64,000 nucleotides of DNA from Orthonyx spaldingii (lineage: Eukaryota > Chordata > Aves > Passeriformes > Orthonychidae). This document shows positions 37,939-51,000 of this stretch, in pieces. A program made the translations under genes and the position numbers. How positions within the stretch are numbered: the stretch's first letter is position 1; each line of letters begins with the position of its first letter. The stretch covers positions 1,376,421-1,440,420 of the forward strand of contig VZTJ01003846.1 in the NCBI GenBank assembly GCA_013397795.1, given 5' to 3'. The notes beneath the pieces were generated by a model, which did no database searches, had not been told where the DNA came from, and saw only the letters and a list, made by a program, of their open reading frames with translations.

Positions 37939-38147
37939 CAAAATGACACATTTTCAGGGGTGTGATCACTTTTTATTTCCCCCAAAACTGCACGACCATG
38001 CGTATGGTATAGAATAGCAAACCAGCCACGCCCAGACTAAGCTCCACCTCCTCTGCAGCCAGGACACAGTGCAGTGATGCGCTGCCTCCTAGTTACCGCC
38101 TGCAGCTGAATTCCCTCTTGTTTTGCACTGCTCTCAGTTTCCTAACA
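37343..38147 (-). mobile_element. Probable solo LTR or short ERV-derived block (805 bp)
   Basis: This is a GC-rich block with sharp edges in AT-rich DNA. On the plus strand it runs from TGTAATTC to CCTAACA, so both ends fit TG...CA, and it is flanked by the 5-bp direct repeat CTCAA (37338-37342 and 38148-38152). The minus strand is favoured as the transcribed strand: it has a GGGCGTGGC GC-box (38026-38034), a CTATACC TATA-like word (38006-38012) and an AATAAA polyadenylation signal (37972-37977) in order. The roughly 600 bp after the signal is long for a U5 region, so some leader or another element may be included. A (GA)n tract lies inside. No viral gene frame is recognisable. Confidence 0.55.
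37905..37937. repeat. (GA)n microsatellite
   Basis: A perfect dinucleotide GA run of about 33 bp inside the GC-rich LTR-like block. On the putative transcribed (minus) strand it is a (CT)n tract just after the polyadenylation signal. It is likely polymorphic. Confidence 0.97.
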
Positions 38148-38152
38148 CTCAA

Positions 38153-41100
38153 CTAAATAACACCATTAACCCAGAGTGTTGTAGTTCCAGACATGAAAAT
38201 GTAGAGGTGGGTGCTTTTAGTCCAGCATTTCCCTTTAAATGGTACCTTTCAAGAGAACATCATTTAAGGAAAATAATAACATAATGCACAACACAGTACT
38301 TACATACCACCATATTTTAATAAATTTGGAACACAAAGCTACAAGAGTTGAAGGAAAGGGTTTTAGTTGCCGCCATTACTATTAACAGGGTACTGTTATT
38401 TACCAGGGAAAAGTGGCCAAGCTCAGTCCTGAGCCTTACAGGTGCAGTTTTGTAAATGTTATGTCAGATATTTTACATCACATAACTGGTATTAAGCAAT
38501 TCAAAGTGCTCAGTTGCAAGAATTACCTTCTTTTTCTTCAGATGATTACAAAGATTCAAGAAAACTGGGAGATAAAATTCACATGCAGCAATGTTTGATC
38601 AACACAGTCCAAGGCCAGTGACTTCCAGTCTTGATCCTGACGTTGGCTTGTTTGACCTCCTTTTGTTCACTTCCTAACCTGTAAAACTGAGATAACATTT
38701 CACTTACATATTAAGATCCGTAGATATGAAACATTGAATAGCATAAAAAAGAGCACTGTTATAGACAAAATTTATCACTTTCTTAATATTATCTTCTAAT
38801 TTTTTCCCATACACAAAAATATAGGAAAAATATGGACTTTTTAAACCAGACTATAAATTCCCTTGTACATTCACAGTCATATACATTCAAAGTAGAGTAA
38901 CTTTGGGAGTTGGAAAAGAAACTCACTCATTTTTGCTTGAACTGAAAAATAGATTTTACATCAGAAATGATAATTGAGTCATGGATTTGAAAACTGCCAT
39001 GATTTTCATTTAATATATAAATATTTTTGTTATTATGTTTATGAGCCATTTCTCATGGTTCTTTATGTGTAAATACTATGGCAGAACCATTCCTATAGGA
39101 ACAGTTATTAGCTGTCTCTGAGCGTTAAATGAACTCTGTAGTTTAGCAGGGCACTTTTATATTAGTCAGATGTGCTAAATATTTCTATTTTTCTGTGAAG
39201 TGTGCGTCTATTTTTTGGTAGCATAGTAAATCATTAAGAAAGACACAATTTACAGTAATGTGCAAAAGAACAAAAAAGCACTAATGGTGGTTGTATGCAC
39301 GTATGGTCCACTGCTAGTACCAGCTTTGAACAACTCAATAGGACACCAAATTCCACCGATAAATGAGTTCTCAGATTTTGGCTTTGACCCACTCTCCCTG
39401 CTCTCCTGGAGGGAAGAGATGGCAGCCTGTATGGTGTAGAGGTGCTGCTGCTCCCTGAGTTGCAGCCGTCAGGAACCAGGTAGGGACATATACTGGCTCT
39501 GTACCCAGCCACAATTACAATGTCTTTGCCAGAAATAGTGTAGATAATAGCCTTTAGACTAAACATTTCAGACACAGCAGAGAGACTGCCAAAAAACCTG
39601 ACAGATGTCAACCATGAGACAATCAGTTCGTTGTCTGGCTTGATCTGTGCTTGATCTGACAGAATAAGGATAACCAAGCCTGATAAGTGTGGTGAAGTAA
39701 AGGACTGGGGGTGAGGTTCTTCTTGATCAGCTCTGAGTTCAAAGTCTTCCTTAGTCTTCCTCAATGGAGTTGTCTGATTTATGAAATGGGAGTGAAATCC
39801 TTGTAACTGTTACGATGCGTTACTCTGAATGTAAGCAGCTTCTTACATTCATTACATGCTCTATTTTGGGTAATGTATGTGGTGATATTGAAGGAAGCAT
39901 TATGCACTCTAATGTAAGAAACTGATTTGTTATTTCTGGTCTTGTTGAGACCTATAAACAGACCACACACTGAACTGCAAAACATGAACTGTTGGGTGAT
40001 CTGATAAGTCATAAGGATTTGTAATACAAAACTACACACACCCCTACCAATGTGGTTATGGGTTTTATTTTAAAGTTTTATAAACCTTCAAAGAATGAGA
40101 ATTGCGATACAAAAATGCTATTCAAATTGGCAGAGAACTTTTTTATACAGGTAGCATTGCTTGTCCAGTAAAACTGTGGCAGTTTCTCTTGTCTGAAATA
40201 TAATTCAACTTTTTAGTTTGGTTTACTGTTGAAATGTTCCAATTTTACTTCTATTTTCAAAGTGAGATCGAACATGCAACTGGAAAAAAACTGGAAAAAC
40301 TTGGAACTTAAAGATTCTCTTCGTTATATGTCACTCCAAGGATTCTCTTGGCAGGAAAAGGTTATAGATTGCAAAAATCTTAAAAATGGGGCAGTGTGTC
40401 TTCAAGTGTGACTGGGACACAGGAGAGACATTTAAGAGACACTGATCTTTGGTTGTAGCTGAGGGATTCTTGGAGAAAACCCAGAGGTCACAAGGGAGAC
40501 AGGCCTATGTTTGCCTATATTCAGATGACAACTGTCAATAGCCTGCCACAGGCAGAAATCTTACCTAGAGGGGGTATAGTAATGCTGACTCCACATTAGT
40601 GGAAATCCATCAATTAGTTATTTTGGGAGTCTTTAACTCATCTGAGGTTAACAATTCAAGCAGAAATCTGTTCCTTTGCCTGCAGGGAAATCAATATTCC
40701 ATTGTTCAAAAGATTATAAACTTCTATGAATTCTGTATTTTTCTGATTTTTAGAAAGATCTGTTAGGAAAATATCACCAGAGACAGAGTGAGAATACATA
40801 TCTGGAAGTAAGAATATTTTAAGAACTGTAATTGATATGTATGAATGTAGAGAAATTTTACACAAATGTAATAGAGAACATTTTACTTTCCTTTCTTGTC
40901 ATCTCCTTGTGGTTTTCCCTCTACTGCACAGTGATCCTGGGATTATGGAATCCCTTTCAGTTACTGACTGAAATAAAATGGTTTCCTGATATTAATGTTA
41001 GATCCCTGAAACAAAATATAAAAAACAAGAGAACTATTACATCTTTGCATTTTCATTTCCTCACTTGCAAGACTTGACTTGCAGCTTATTTTGGACATTT

Positions 41101-43319
41101 CACTTCAGTTTTAAAATGATAACATATGAGCAATAAGTTTAATGGAGCACAGAATGCCTTTGCATATGAAACATCCTCAGAATTGTTTTTGTGATCTAGA
41201 TTGCTCAAATGATGCTTTCTGTAATATAGACAAGGCCCGAAAGTGGAAGATGTTTATGCTATTGAAATATTCTACAATTTGCTTTCTTCATTTTTTAATA
41301 TTTTGATGAGAGGGAGGGCAAGGGGAGTTCAAACCATCTGTCAGAACACTGACTTCATTGCTCTGACACATTTTTATGTGTACAGTAGCTACTGGTTTTT
41401 TTCTTTTGGTAATCTCCTGCTCTCTCAATGTTTCTTTGCCTGCAGTACCTTCTAGCTGGTTTTATTTTATCTTAGTACTCTGGGCAGAGAATAAGGTCTA
41501 ATTCTCAAATGGCCAGATAACAGCACCATTTAATACAGGGCTGCAAGTCCACAGCAGACTTCAGCACAACACTGCTGGCTTTTGGAGAGCTGGCAGCAAT
41601 CACAAGGAGATTGTAAAGAGGTCAAGATTCTCTTATTTTGTGGCCAATATACCATGAGTGATAACTACAAGGCTTGAGTGGACATGCACAGCATATGTGC
41701 TTGTCTCATGTACCTCATATATTGGCTGTCCCTGCTCACTTCCTCAGACACAGTAGATCAGAGCAAAGCTCATGTTACATGTGGAGGCTGTGAACAGAAT
41801 ACCTCTGAATAGTTTTCACTAAAATAGTGGCAGGAGCAGAAAAACTGAGGATCTTATGCACCTCTAAGAGAATATTTCACTTGTCAGATATGTGAGTAAC
41901 ATGGAAGTGTGATGGGTAGTTAAAATGAGTTTTCCTTTACTGAGAAATGCGAATTGGTCATTGGAGAATTAGAAACAGTAATTGCTTTGAGACAGAGAAG
42001 TTATGTATAATCAGAGGGCTTGTCCATTATAGAGAAGGTTCTTTAGAAAAAAAATAGAGGGAAGCAGGATAAAATAAGGTGGCAGTAGGAGCAATCCTGG
42101 CTAACAAAGGAAGAGAAGGGAAAAATGCAGTGAGATAGAAAGAAAAGGAGATTGGAGTTTAATTAGTTCAAATCAAGATAGATAACCTACAATACTACAC
42201 TTTTTTTCTTTGGATTTGACTACATACACAACCCTAAGTCTTCCTTTTTCATCAATATGTGGCACTTCCAAATACCTAATCATGTTTGCCCTGCTACAAT
42301 ATGTTAGTTGAGATAAATTAGATTGACTTTGCATATCCCATACTGTGCTTTCTTTGGTCCTGTCAGCCTAAAAGTAACATTGTCAAAGTATAAATATTAC
42401 TTAAGGAGCATTTTAGCTCTGCAAGCCTGGTCTTCCTCCTGAAGAATTTCTACTATTATTAATCTCAGGGGAAAACCCCATTATTTTTATTTAAGAGAAA
42501 TAAAACCAAATGCAGTTTTCAAATGTTGCTGGATGTGTTTGAGGAACTTGCTGCATGAAGAATCTGAAGAAAAGCAAATGAAAATTTCATGAGATCACTG
42601 ATGCTTTCCTAGAAGAATGAAGCAAAATGAAGAAAAGCTAAAAACACTGGTTTGTGGAGGTTTAAGGTGTAATTACTAAGGTTGATCACTAATAAAGAGA
42701 TTCTTCAAAAGAAAGAAAAACTAGTCTGGTGTAGTTACCTGCTAATACCAAATAGTCTTGAGTCATACCTTTCCAAATATCAGGAAATGAATGACCTTAC
42801 CTCTGATTTAGGACTAATGTTCAGCTGTGGCACAGAAATATCTAACACATGTATAGCTGTTTAAACTTTTATAAAATAAAAATTCCAACAACAATGACAA
42901 AAGCCAAGGAAAAATTAGTTTATAAACTACATTAACATACTGATGAAGAGAATTTTATCATTATTTTTGCTTCTCTTTGACTTCATGCTCCTGCAATGAA
43001 ATGAAAACATCCTGAGGGTTTAAAAATAGTGTTTCTTAGAAAGATGAACTATGTGCACAAAGGTTAGGTGTTTATTACTATAAGTTACTTCAATCTAGAA
43101 AAAGCAGAATAAATGAGTGTTCAATTTTCACGATTTATAGTATCTGTACTTCAGAAAACTTGTAAAGAATGTGCAAATTATGCATACGTCTATTCCTTTT
43201 TGAATTTATAATAGTGAATGATACTGTGGGAAAATGACATACAAATGAAATACATATTCATATACAATAAAAAAATATTGTTATTTGAGCAGGAAAAAAA
43301 TGAGTTTCACAACAGGCAC
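38153..43319. other. Unique AT-rich noncoding DNA
   Basis: No gene is visible. The longest frame is on the minus strand at 39234-39764 (176 codons), in a locally less AT-rich patch. It has no recognisable domain, signal peptide or conserved motif, so I do not call it a gene. A 12-bp palindrome TTCCTATAGGAA lies at 39090-39101. Other frames are shorter and unrecognised. Confidence 0.5.
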
Positions 43320-43925
43320 CACTTCCATCCCCTCTTTAGTTTCTACACTAACGTATGCAGCATGAGCAACAAAGAAGAGGAGCTCGAGACTTTGTCCCAG
43401 TCCCAGAGATTTGACATCATTGTTGTAAGTGAAACCTGGTGGGATAAGTCCCATGACTGGAGTGCCCCATCAGATGGTTACAGAGTCTTCAGAAGGGACA
43501 GGCAGGGCAAAACAGGCAGAGGGGTGGCACTGTATGTAACAGAAATGTTTGAATGTATGGAGCTCACAGCTGGCAATGGCACAGTTCAGAGCCTCTGGGT
43601 AAGAATCAAGGGGCAAACACATAATGCAAATGTCATTGTGGGAGCCTGCCAGACCTCCTAGCCAGGACAATGATGCCAGTGATTTATTCTTTGTGGAACT
43701 AAGAGGTGCTGCCACATCAACTGCCTTTGTCCTTAAGGGGAACTTCAACTTGCCAGAAGTTAACTGGGAGCACCACACAGCTGGTACAACTCGGGCCAGA
43801 AGATTCCTCAAAAACCTGGATGACAACTTAATGGAACACGTTCTAAGGGAGACGGAAATCATCGGCCATCACTACAGAAGAAAGCAAAGTCATCCACTTG
43901 ATCTGGGTATGCAAAACCAGATGTT
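43320..43925 (+). mobile_element. CR1 LINE fragment: ORF2 endonuclease domain (broken)
   Basis: Conceptual translation gives the N-terminal AP-endonuclease-like domain of CR1 ORF2, which nicks target DNA to prime reverse transcription. Visible are NVCSMSNKEEELE, the SETWWDKSHDW segment carrying the catalytic Glu, GYRVFRRDRQG and GVALYV in one frame (about 43340-43650). A frame change at about 43640-43670 follows, and the domain continues in another frame with GNFNLPEV and RRFLKNLDDN (about 43730-43840). The usual GDFN motif reads GNFN, so a catalytic Asp is lost. The piece lacks the reverse transcriptase and the 3' end, which is unusual for 5'-truncated CR1 and implies later deletion. It is a dead element. 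Confidence 0.92.
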
Positions 43926-45192
43926 TCCTAATTAGAATGTAATAGAAACTCATCAACACTGTGTATCTTTCAGGTTTACACCAGAAGAGATATTCCTCTT
44001 CGATATCTCTAAATCATCCAAGTGCATTAGCAATTAGGGCACAGAAAATTTTCATGAGACTTGGTGGTAAAAATAAAATTATTCTGTTTAATAATGCTAG
44101 TAGAAAGGGAAAGCTTTATAATTTCTAACTCATTGTTTCACTTAGACCACATAGGCCTACAAGAAACATTATGAACAGATGCAGTGTTTTCTTAAAAAAA
44201 CTAATGAAATATTACAGTGTATTAAATATAGCAAACCCAAATCCTCAACATACATCACCAAGAGGAAATACTCATTCTTTTGTTTTGCTGTTGGCTGTTT
44301 TCTTTTTTTAAACAAATCTGGAAAAATGGGTTGTTTTAGGAACCAAAAGCTTATGCATCATTAATTGAGTGCCAATTATTTTGTGGAGACATAAATAAAG
44401 AAGTGTATACTGGTGAATTGGAGGAACATCCTCTGTGCACACAGATGCCTGAGAGGCAGGTAGAATACCTGTTTGTGCTACTGGAGGTATACATGGTGCA
44501 CTTAAATGTCTGTTTTTCTTGCTGTCTCTGTGTTACATTTATTAGACTCGCAGTTCTGAAAACCATTTTATTTAACATGTCTTTTGACACTTGTACCTAA
44601 TGGAATACAATCTGAGGGACACAGAGTTAGTATGATTTGGTCAGACTGCATAGTAAACCAACACATACCCATCTTACTGCTGCTTCTTCTTTCCTTTAAG
44701 CCCATGGCCTGGAAATCACCACAATTATGTGCCTCTGGACAAATCCTTAATGTCTGCCCAAGGTGTGGTGTACGGACTTGAAGGAAAAAGTGTGGTTGAA
44801 TAATGGTGGATATGATCTGAAATAACAAGTATTCCCAAATTGAATCTAGTATTGGATGTCCCTGACAGATTAGGAATCCATAATGAATTTAAGACCTGAA
44901 AGACATTTTAAGATTAATCACCAATGGTCAGATTCAATAACCTGCTGTTCAGTTTGTGACATACATTAATACTTTAGGCATATCTACAGGCTAAAATATT
45001 AAATTAAACATTTCCTAAACAAAATTACAGTATCCATACTTCAGAAAGTAACATTTTAAAACTAGTACATTCATGTGTGTATTTTATCTATTTCTTAGGA
45101 GGCAACATTAGAAGAGTAATGCCACTTCAATGAAAAATTATTACAACAATAAAAATCACATTCTTAAGGGCATTTAAGAACAAAATTCCGGA
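43926..45192. other. Unique AT-rich noncoding DNA
   Basis: No gene is visible. The rest of the CR1 copy whose endonuclease lies just upstream is not found here. Short frames at 44351-44828 are on both strands and unrecognised. Confidence 0.5.
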
Positions 45193-45440
45193 CAATCATA
45201 GAATCATCAAGGTCAGAAAAGACCTTTAATATCATCAAGTCCAGCTGTTAACCTAGCTCCACCACCCTGTTCACCACTAAACCATGTCTCTAAGTGCCAC
45301 ATCTACATGGTTTCTGAACAGTTCCAGAGACTGATACTCCATCACTTCCCTGAGCAACCTGATCCAATTCTTTCCATGAAGAAATTTTTCCCATTATCCA
45401 ATCCAAACCGCCTCTGTGACAATGTGAGGTCATTTTCGCT
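45193..45440 (-). mobile_element. CR1 LINE, 3' end fragment (minus strand)
   Basis: It opens with CAATCATAGAATCATCAAGG and CAGAAAAGACCTTTAATATC, then ATCATCAAGTCCAGC, the CACTAAACCATGTCTCTAAG block, AAGTGCCACATCTACA, and GAAGAAATTTTTCCC. All are reverse-complement CR1 3' UTR in the usual order. The element is 5'-truncated near 45440 and directly followed by a T-rich run. No coding content. Confidence 0.93.
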
Positions 45441-45447
45441 GGTTTTG

Positions 45448-45473
45448 GTTTTTTTTTTTTGTTTTTTTTTTTT
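45448..45473. repeat. Poly-T low-complexity run
   Basis: A long T run broken by single G bases, immediately beyond the truncated 5' side of the minus-strand CR1 copy. Confidence 0.85.
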
Positions 45474-47879
45474 AGTGTATTACATGCATTATATAAATTA
45501 ACTTCATGTTTTTATAATTATAATGCCACCTAAGTCAACATTATATAGATGTAATCAAAGTATTAGACACTCTCAAGCAAACACCACAGACTTTATTGTA
45601 GGCTGATTTACAGTTCTTCTCTTTCAGGTCAAGTTTTAAGATATTTTAGCTGCTGTCCTAATTCTCAATAGCTAGTAATTTCCTCATTAATTTGGCTCTG
45701 CAGCCTGCTTAAGACAACAATAGAAGAAGGCTGTCTAAAGAAAAATAAGAATTTTCAAAGCAGAGTGACGTTCACAGTAAATACTATATTTCTGTATGCC
45801 ACCCAAAAATCTGGGGATCAGAAATCAGTAGCAATTAAAGACTATGGACCTATCCAGTTTTTCCACTAAACCTCATGTATCAAGCGTTTTCCACCATTCC
45901 TCCAGTTTTCCATTTTAAACTTTATAAGGCTGCTCTGCAGTGACCCACTCTTTAGATGAAAAAGCCTTGGATCACAAAAGAACCTGCCTATGGACAAAGC
46001 ACTTCTCTCTCAGTTGGAGTGGAGAAATGAAAACCAGTAGTCTTTACCAGTGCTGCCCTGCAAGTCTCCATCCTCCACAGAAAATATAGCAACCATTGTG
46101 AACTCTAGATAGAAAGGCATGTACTCGCACCCTCTGAGTGGTGTGTTTGCTGTGCAAAGTGACCTCAGTCTTATCTATAGCAATTCTCTTTCAGTGCCCT
46201 TTAGCCATGCCCAAGCACCAGAACAGGTTTTTAGTATCACAGGCCATGTAGCTCATGCAAAAGCTATTAACTTCCTTTCCAAGGACTCTGATGAGGCACT
46301 GCTGCCACTTTAGCAGAGTTCACAGAGGATTTCTGGTTGCAGTTGTGTTGCAAAAGAATAAGATGCTGCTCTATAGTTCCTCTAACTTCATTCCATCCAA
46401 GATGTCTGAGTGAGTCTGAGTTCTTTGAAGACGGAGATTCATGCTTTTTGGTTCAGTTTTTTTTGTCCTTTCCCACTAAGTTCATTCGAGAGCAGCAGGT
46501 TGCAGAAGGGAATATGTGTGATTATGTCAGCATATCTGACAGGGCAATAATCTCACTGGGGAAATAACGATAATTTGCTTTGGGAGGTAGTGTTTTATGT
46601 TCTCAAACAAAATCTTACACACTTTAGAACAGTGCACCAGCTCTTGCCATAACTAGCTATGGCACTTGCAGGTTTATATGTTTATTTCCATCACCACCCT
46701 CAAAACCCTCCAATAGTATAGCAACATGTAATTGTCCTGCACTATAACTTTACGTTTCATGACAACTTTAGGATGAATTACACTTATGAGTCCCTGTAAT
46801 ATTTTTTTCCTGTCAATTATAAGCAGTGCCCAAACAGTTCATCCACTTCTTTCCTTACTTAAAAAGCAAACCAGAAAATAAAGTTGGATAACGGTTCAAA
46901 TTTAACTAACTTGCTTTGAAATATAACTTTCCTATTATGTCACGTTCAAAAGCTTTTCTGTAGAACATAATGTATAGAAATGAATGATTCTTAATCTGAG
47001 AGGTCTGATACCTCTAATCTGATAGAGGTCTTTGCATGTAGAAGAGAATGTAAGATTAGGAAAGGATGGTTGGCCAGGTGTTCAAACTAATGTATATTCT
47101 GTCTGTCTGAGATTCTTGGCAGCTTTGTGGTTTGAGGAAATACAGTCTTTAAATTGTGCTTAAGCATTACAGAGGCTTATTCTTCTCTTGTCCTTACTTC
47201 TTCTTTTCACAAACTCCTTCACTGACTTCTATATCTATAATTTTGCCCCTGGCAACTAAAGATGGATGAACTTGGAAATAAATAAGAAGTGAGAAAGAGA
47301 AAAATGTATGTAAAGACGTTTTACATTCCCTGAAGCCCTGCTATTCAGCCCTCAAAATCCTTGCTTGTTTGAGTATATGATGATACTAAAACCTGAGAAG
47401 AAGTAAAAGCTAAACCTAGGCTTTTAGTGCTGTTACTTCTGCACTGCATTCCCTACTGTGTCTGTCGGAAATATGTCTTGACTTCTGGTATCTGATACTG
47501 AAATTATATCAGAGGCATAGGAGACCAAGCCAGGGTACAGCTACTGTGGGAGCTTTGCTTTCCAGTTTGGATTTGGGTGTCAAGGAACTTTGTTAGGATC
47601 TTTTTTTAGGATTCAGTTCAGATATCTAGCTCTACTGCTGACAGCCTGAACAGCCTGAATCAACATGATGGTCAAACCACAGAAGACAGACCACCCACTC
47701 ATGGTCCTTAAAGCAGAAAGGAAGGCACTTCAGTAAGAATGGAAAAGCTTTCTTAATGTGTCAAGTACGTCAATTTTTCTGTGCAAAGTGAGAGCTGAGG
47801 CTTCACAGGGTAAATCAGTTCAAAGAATAACAAAGAGCTCTTATCTACTTTAGAGTGAAAAGAAAAAGCATACAATCTT
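45474..47879. other. Unique AT-rich noncoding DNA
   Basis: No gene or repeat could be named. Two short plus-strand frames (46119-46313 and 46337-46567) have no recognisable domain. Confidence 0.5.
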
Positions 47880-48020
47880 TTTAACGCATAGCTTTGATTC
47901 AAGTGAATCAATTAGTAGCTAATCACATACTTAGTATTAAAAGATTGAAATGCAAATAATTGCATAATGTTACTTGAATTTTTAAAAATATATTAATCAA
48001 AATTCCTGTCTTGGATTAGG
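47880..48020. promoter_or_regulatory. Candidate regulatory cluster with POU octamer palindrome
   Basis: A perfect octamer ATGCAAAT (47950-47957) is part of ATGCAAATAATTGCAT (47950-47965), whose 6-bp arms are inverted, a layout that could bind POU-domain dimers. Nearby are CAATTAG/CTAATCA homeodomain words (about 47908-47923), ATTAATCA (about 47992) and GGATTAG (48013-48019, an OTX/bicoid-type core). The density suggests a developmental enhancer. No conservation data are available and AT-rich DNA inflates such matches. Confidence 0.25.
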
Positions 48021-51000
48021 GTGTTAGCTGATAATTCAAGCCACATGCATTTCCATTCTAACAGTGATTTATGCTCCTTCTGATCAACTTTGAGTAGGCT
48101 CTGACTGCAAAAATTGTATTTGATAGTTAAAAAAAAAAAAAGTCATACAAAGGACAAGTTCTTCTAGCTGCCCCTAACAGACTCCTATAACAAAAGGAGA
48201 ATGTCCTCTTCCTAAATCTAATGGATATGCATAATAGCTAAAAGAGGGCAATGTGTTTGATACAACTATTTCTCCCTCCTTTATTCACTATGCAGATGAA
48301 AAATTGGACAGTAAGTTTGCATAGGTTCTTAATATCCAGGGTGTCAGGAAAGCATCTGAAAAGCAACATGTGTAATGTCATCTGTGCTTTGCCATGAACT
48401 GAGTTGACAGCATTCCCTCAGAACTTACCCTTCTCAAGGAGCGTTTTTCAGCAGTGGCTCAGTAAATCACCCTCGGGAAGAGCACCCCCACTGACTGTAA
48501 TATCCTGATAGAGATTGTGTTTTTTCAGGAAGGTTGCACTGAGTTGTTTGAAACTCCCTTCTAAGCTGTTACAAATACCTCATTTTGATTTAGAGTAACT
48601 CCACATAACACCAGTCTTACAAAGAAGGTAAAGTTTGTGCTCTGTGTATGATTAAGGTGTTTCTACAGAGTATTGAAAAAAGGAGACTTTTAGATCTGGA
48701 GGAACTACAGTTTATTCTCACTTATCACTTGTGATAACTTACAGTTCCTACGTAAGATAAGTCCTTGAGGCAAAACAGTGTAAGAATCTGTATTGATGCC
48801 ACTAAACTACCCAGTTGTTGTTTTTCCAGGTAGTCAATGATTTGGTAGTTTAAGATAGATATGAATTTATAATAAAGAGTTGTTCTGATCTGATGCTATT
48901 TTTCCTGACAAGCCGCAGACATGCTTACAAAAATGGTATTTGAGATGTGTTATTTTACTGTCATGAGAGAGCAAATGTGCTATAAATACAGCTTCAAGCA
49001 AAATGTAGTATTTTGAGGATACATTCACTGAACTTACTTGTTAAATATCCACTCAAAATATAAACAAATTGATACTTGAAAGCCTCTGCATAATTTGAAT
49101 ATTTATTTATACTTAGTGACAATGACTTTCTGTTGTCACTGACATTTCTTTTCATTTATTTTGTTGTTTAGTTCTGATTATATTTTTGCTTCCCCTTAAC
49201 TGACATGCATTCAAAAGTTACAGTTTGTTTCTTTTCTGAGTATTTCTAAAAAGAAGCTTTAATTGAATAAGGTAAATGGTGTTTCCCTGTCAGGCATAGA
49301 CAGTCATGCAAAGGGCAATCAAAAACTATTATATAATTTCTAAGGAGTGATTTTATATAGAAACAAAATTTCTAACTAAAAGACATGATAAGCAAGCTGC
49401 AAAGTAAGTGTCACCTGTGTCTACTCATTTGAAGAAAAAATTATGACAGAAGACAAGCATCACTTAAGGCTTCCCTTGTGTTGTGTTGACCTTTAAATTT
49501 CAAATGGGTAAGTGTATTTATAAATATGCGTATATTCAACAACATTATGCCACAGGATTTACACACTGGCAATTTATTGGAGTATTTTTTAAGTTGCCTT
49601 AGTCACTTCACCTCAATCCTGTTCAAAGGACATGTGACAGCTGTGTGAAAATTGACACCTTCAATAAAAAGTTCAGGAGTTCAATGACCAGAAACAGACT
49701 GGAGTTCATAGAATGGTTCAGCAACTACTTAACAACTTACCCTTAAGGTGCAAGATAAAAGTGAAGGAGTTTAAGATAACTCTTCCTTTTTTATTTCCTA
49801 CAAATGTCTTGAAGCAATTTCGTATGTCCCAATGAGCTAGAAAATGAAAGCTGAAGAACTATAAGTGTCGTAAACTAATGTGTTGCTTAAAAAGGTTTCT
49901 AGATTAGTTTTTCTCACATTTTTAGATAAGCAAACATATTTAATTTATTAAGTGTATTAAGTTATTATGTGACTACCTCATAACTATTTAATAGTTAGAA
50001 CAGACTAGGGGTCAGATTCCCTAGAAAGTTACGGTGCTCTCTGTGAATTTAATTTTTGGATCTTTTTATTCACTTGTTTTAAATTTCTGCTCCCTCTAAT
50101 TTAGAGATGTGTGATGCATCTTGGGGGAAAAATCATCATCATCACATTTTTGTACCTTTCTTCTTCATGAATTTTACTATCTTGACCAAAAGATATGTAT
50201 GTTGCAAGAAAGTCATTCCTTTTATAAGTTGGTGGGAGCTTCTGACTTTCTCTTGATAGCTCAGTAACTGTTTCAAAATCAAAACATAAGTAAAGGATGC
50301 ATAGTTCAAAAACCTATTCAGAAAAAAGTGTGTCCAGCTTGAAGTATGTGACTTTTATTACTCTTAAATCCTTACTTTTGATTTTTTTTTTTTTTACCTA
50401 GCATTAGAAATAACAAAGGTTTATTTTTAGCTATTGTAATTTAGGCATCCTCAATTTATTAATACACTATATAGTGTATGTTTTTCAGTAGACTTTAAGC
50501 AAAATCATAGGTATTTAACCAGAACACTTTATAATGTTTCAATCTATGTAGTTGTATGTTTATCTGTTATACTATTATTGATTTTGCATTCTGTTTAATA
50601 AAAAAATATTTCAATACAATTTAACATGCATGCAACAGCACTTGAAAAATTGCTTATTTATGCACTTATGGCTGGAATAGAGCATTTGATGTCCCGACAG
50701 GATAGTAGCAACTGTGAAATCAGTATCCTTGGCAATAAAGTTGATGACCTTATACGAAATGTTGTGTTTTGAACAACACTAGACTGTTCTTTTCAGTCTT
50801 TTATGTATGCCTGTAGCTGAGACTGTCTCTAGATATGCTAGAGTCCCCAGCTGCTCTGCCAGAGAGTCCAAAGCTCATGGAGTAACAACTGGAACTTTTA
50901 TATACAGTTGAATTGCCAGAGAATTCTGGAAAATAAATCCTGATTTATGCTTGTTGGATGCAACTTTGTTTTTGTGATAGATGAAACCAAAAAAACTGTG

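Noticed and set aside
37377..38017. Overlapping frames with Arg-Glu or Ser-Leu repeats as proteins
   Set aside because: The repeats are translations of the (GA)n tract and the frames lie inside an LTR-like block.
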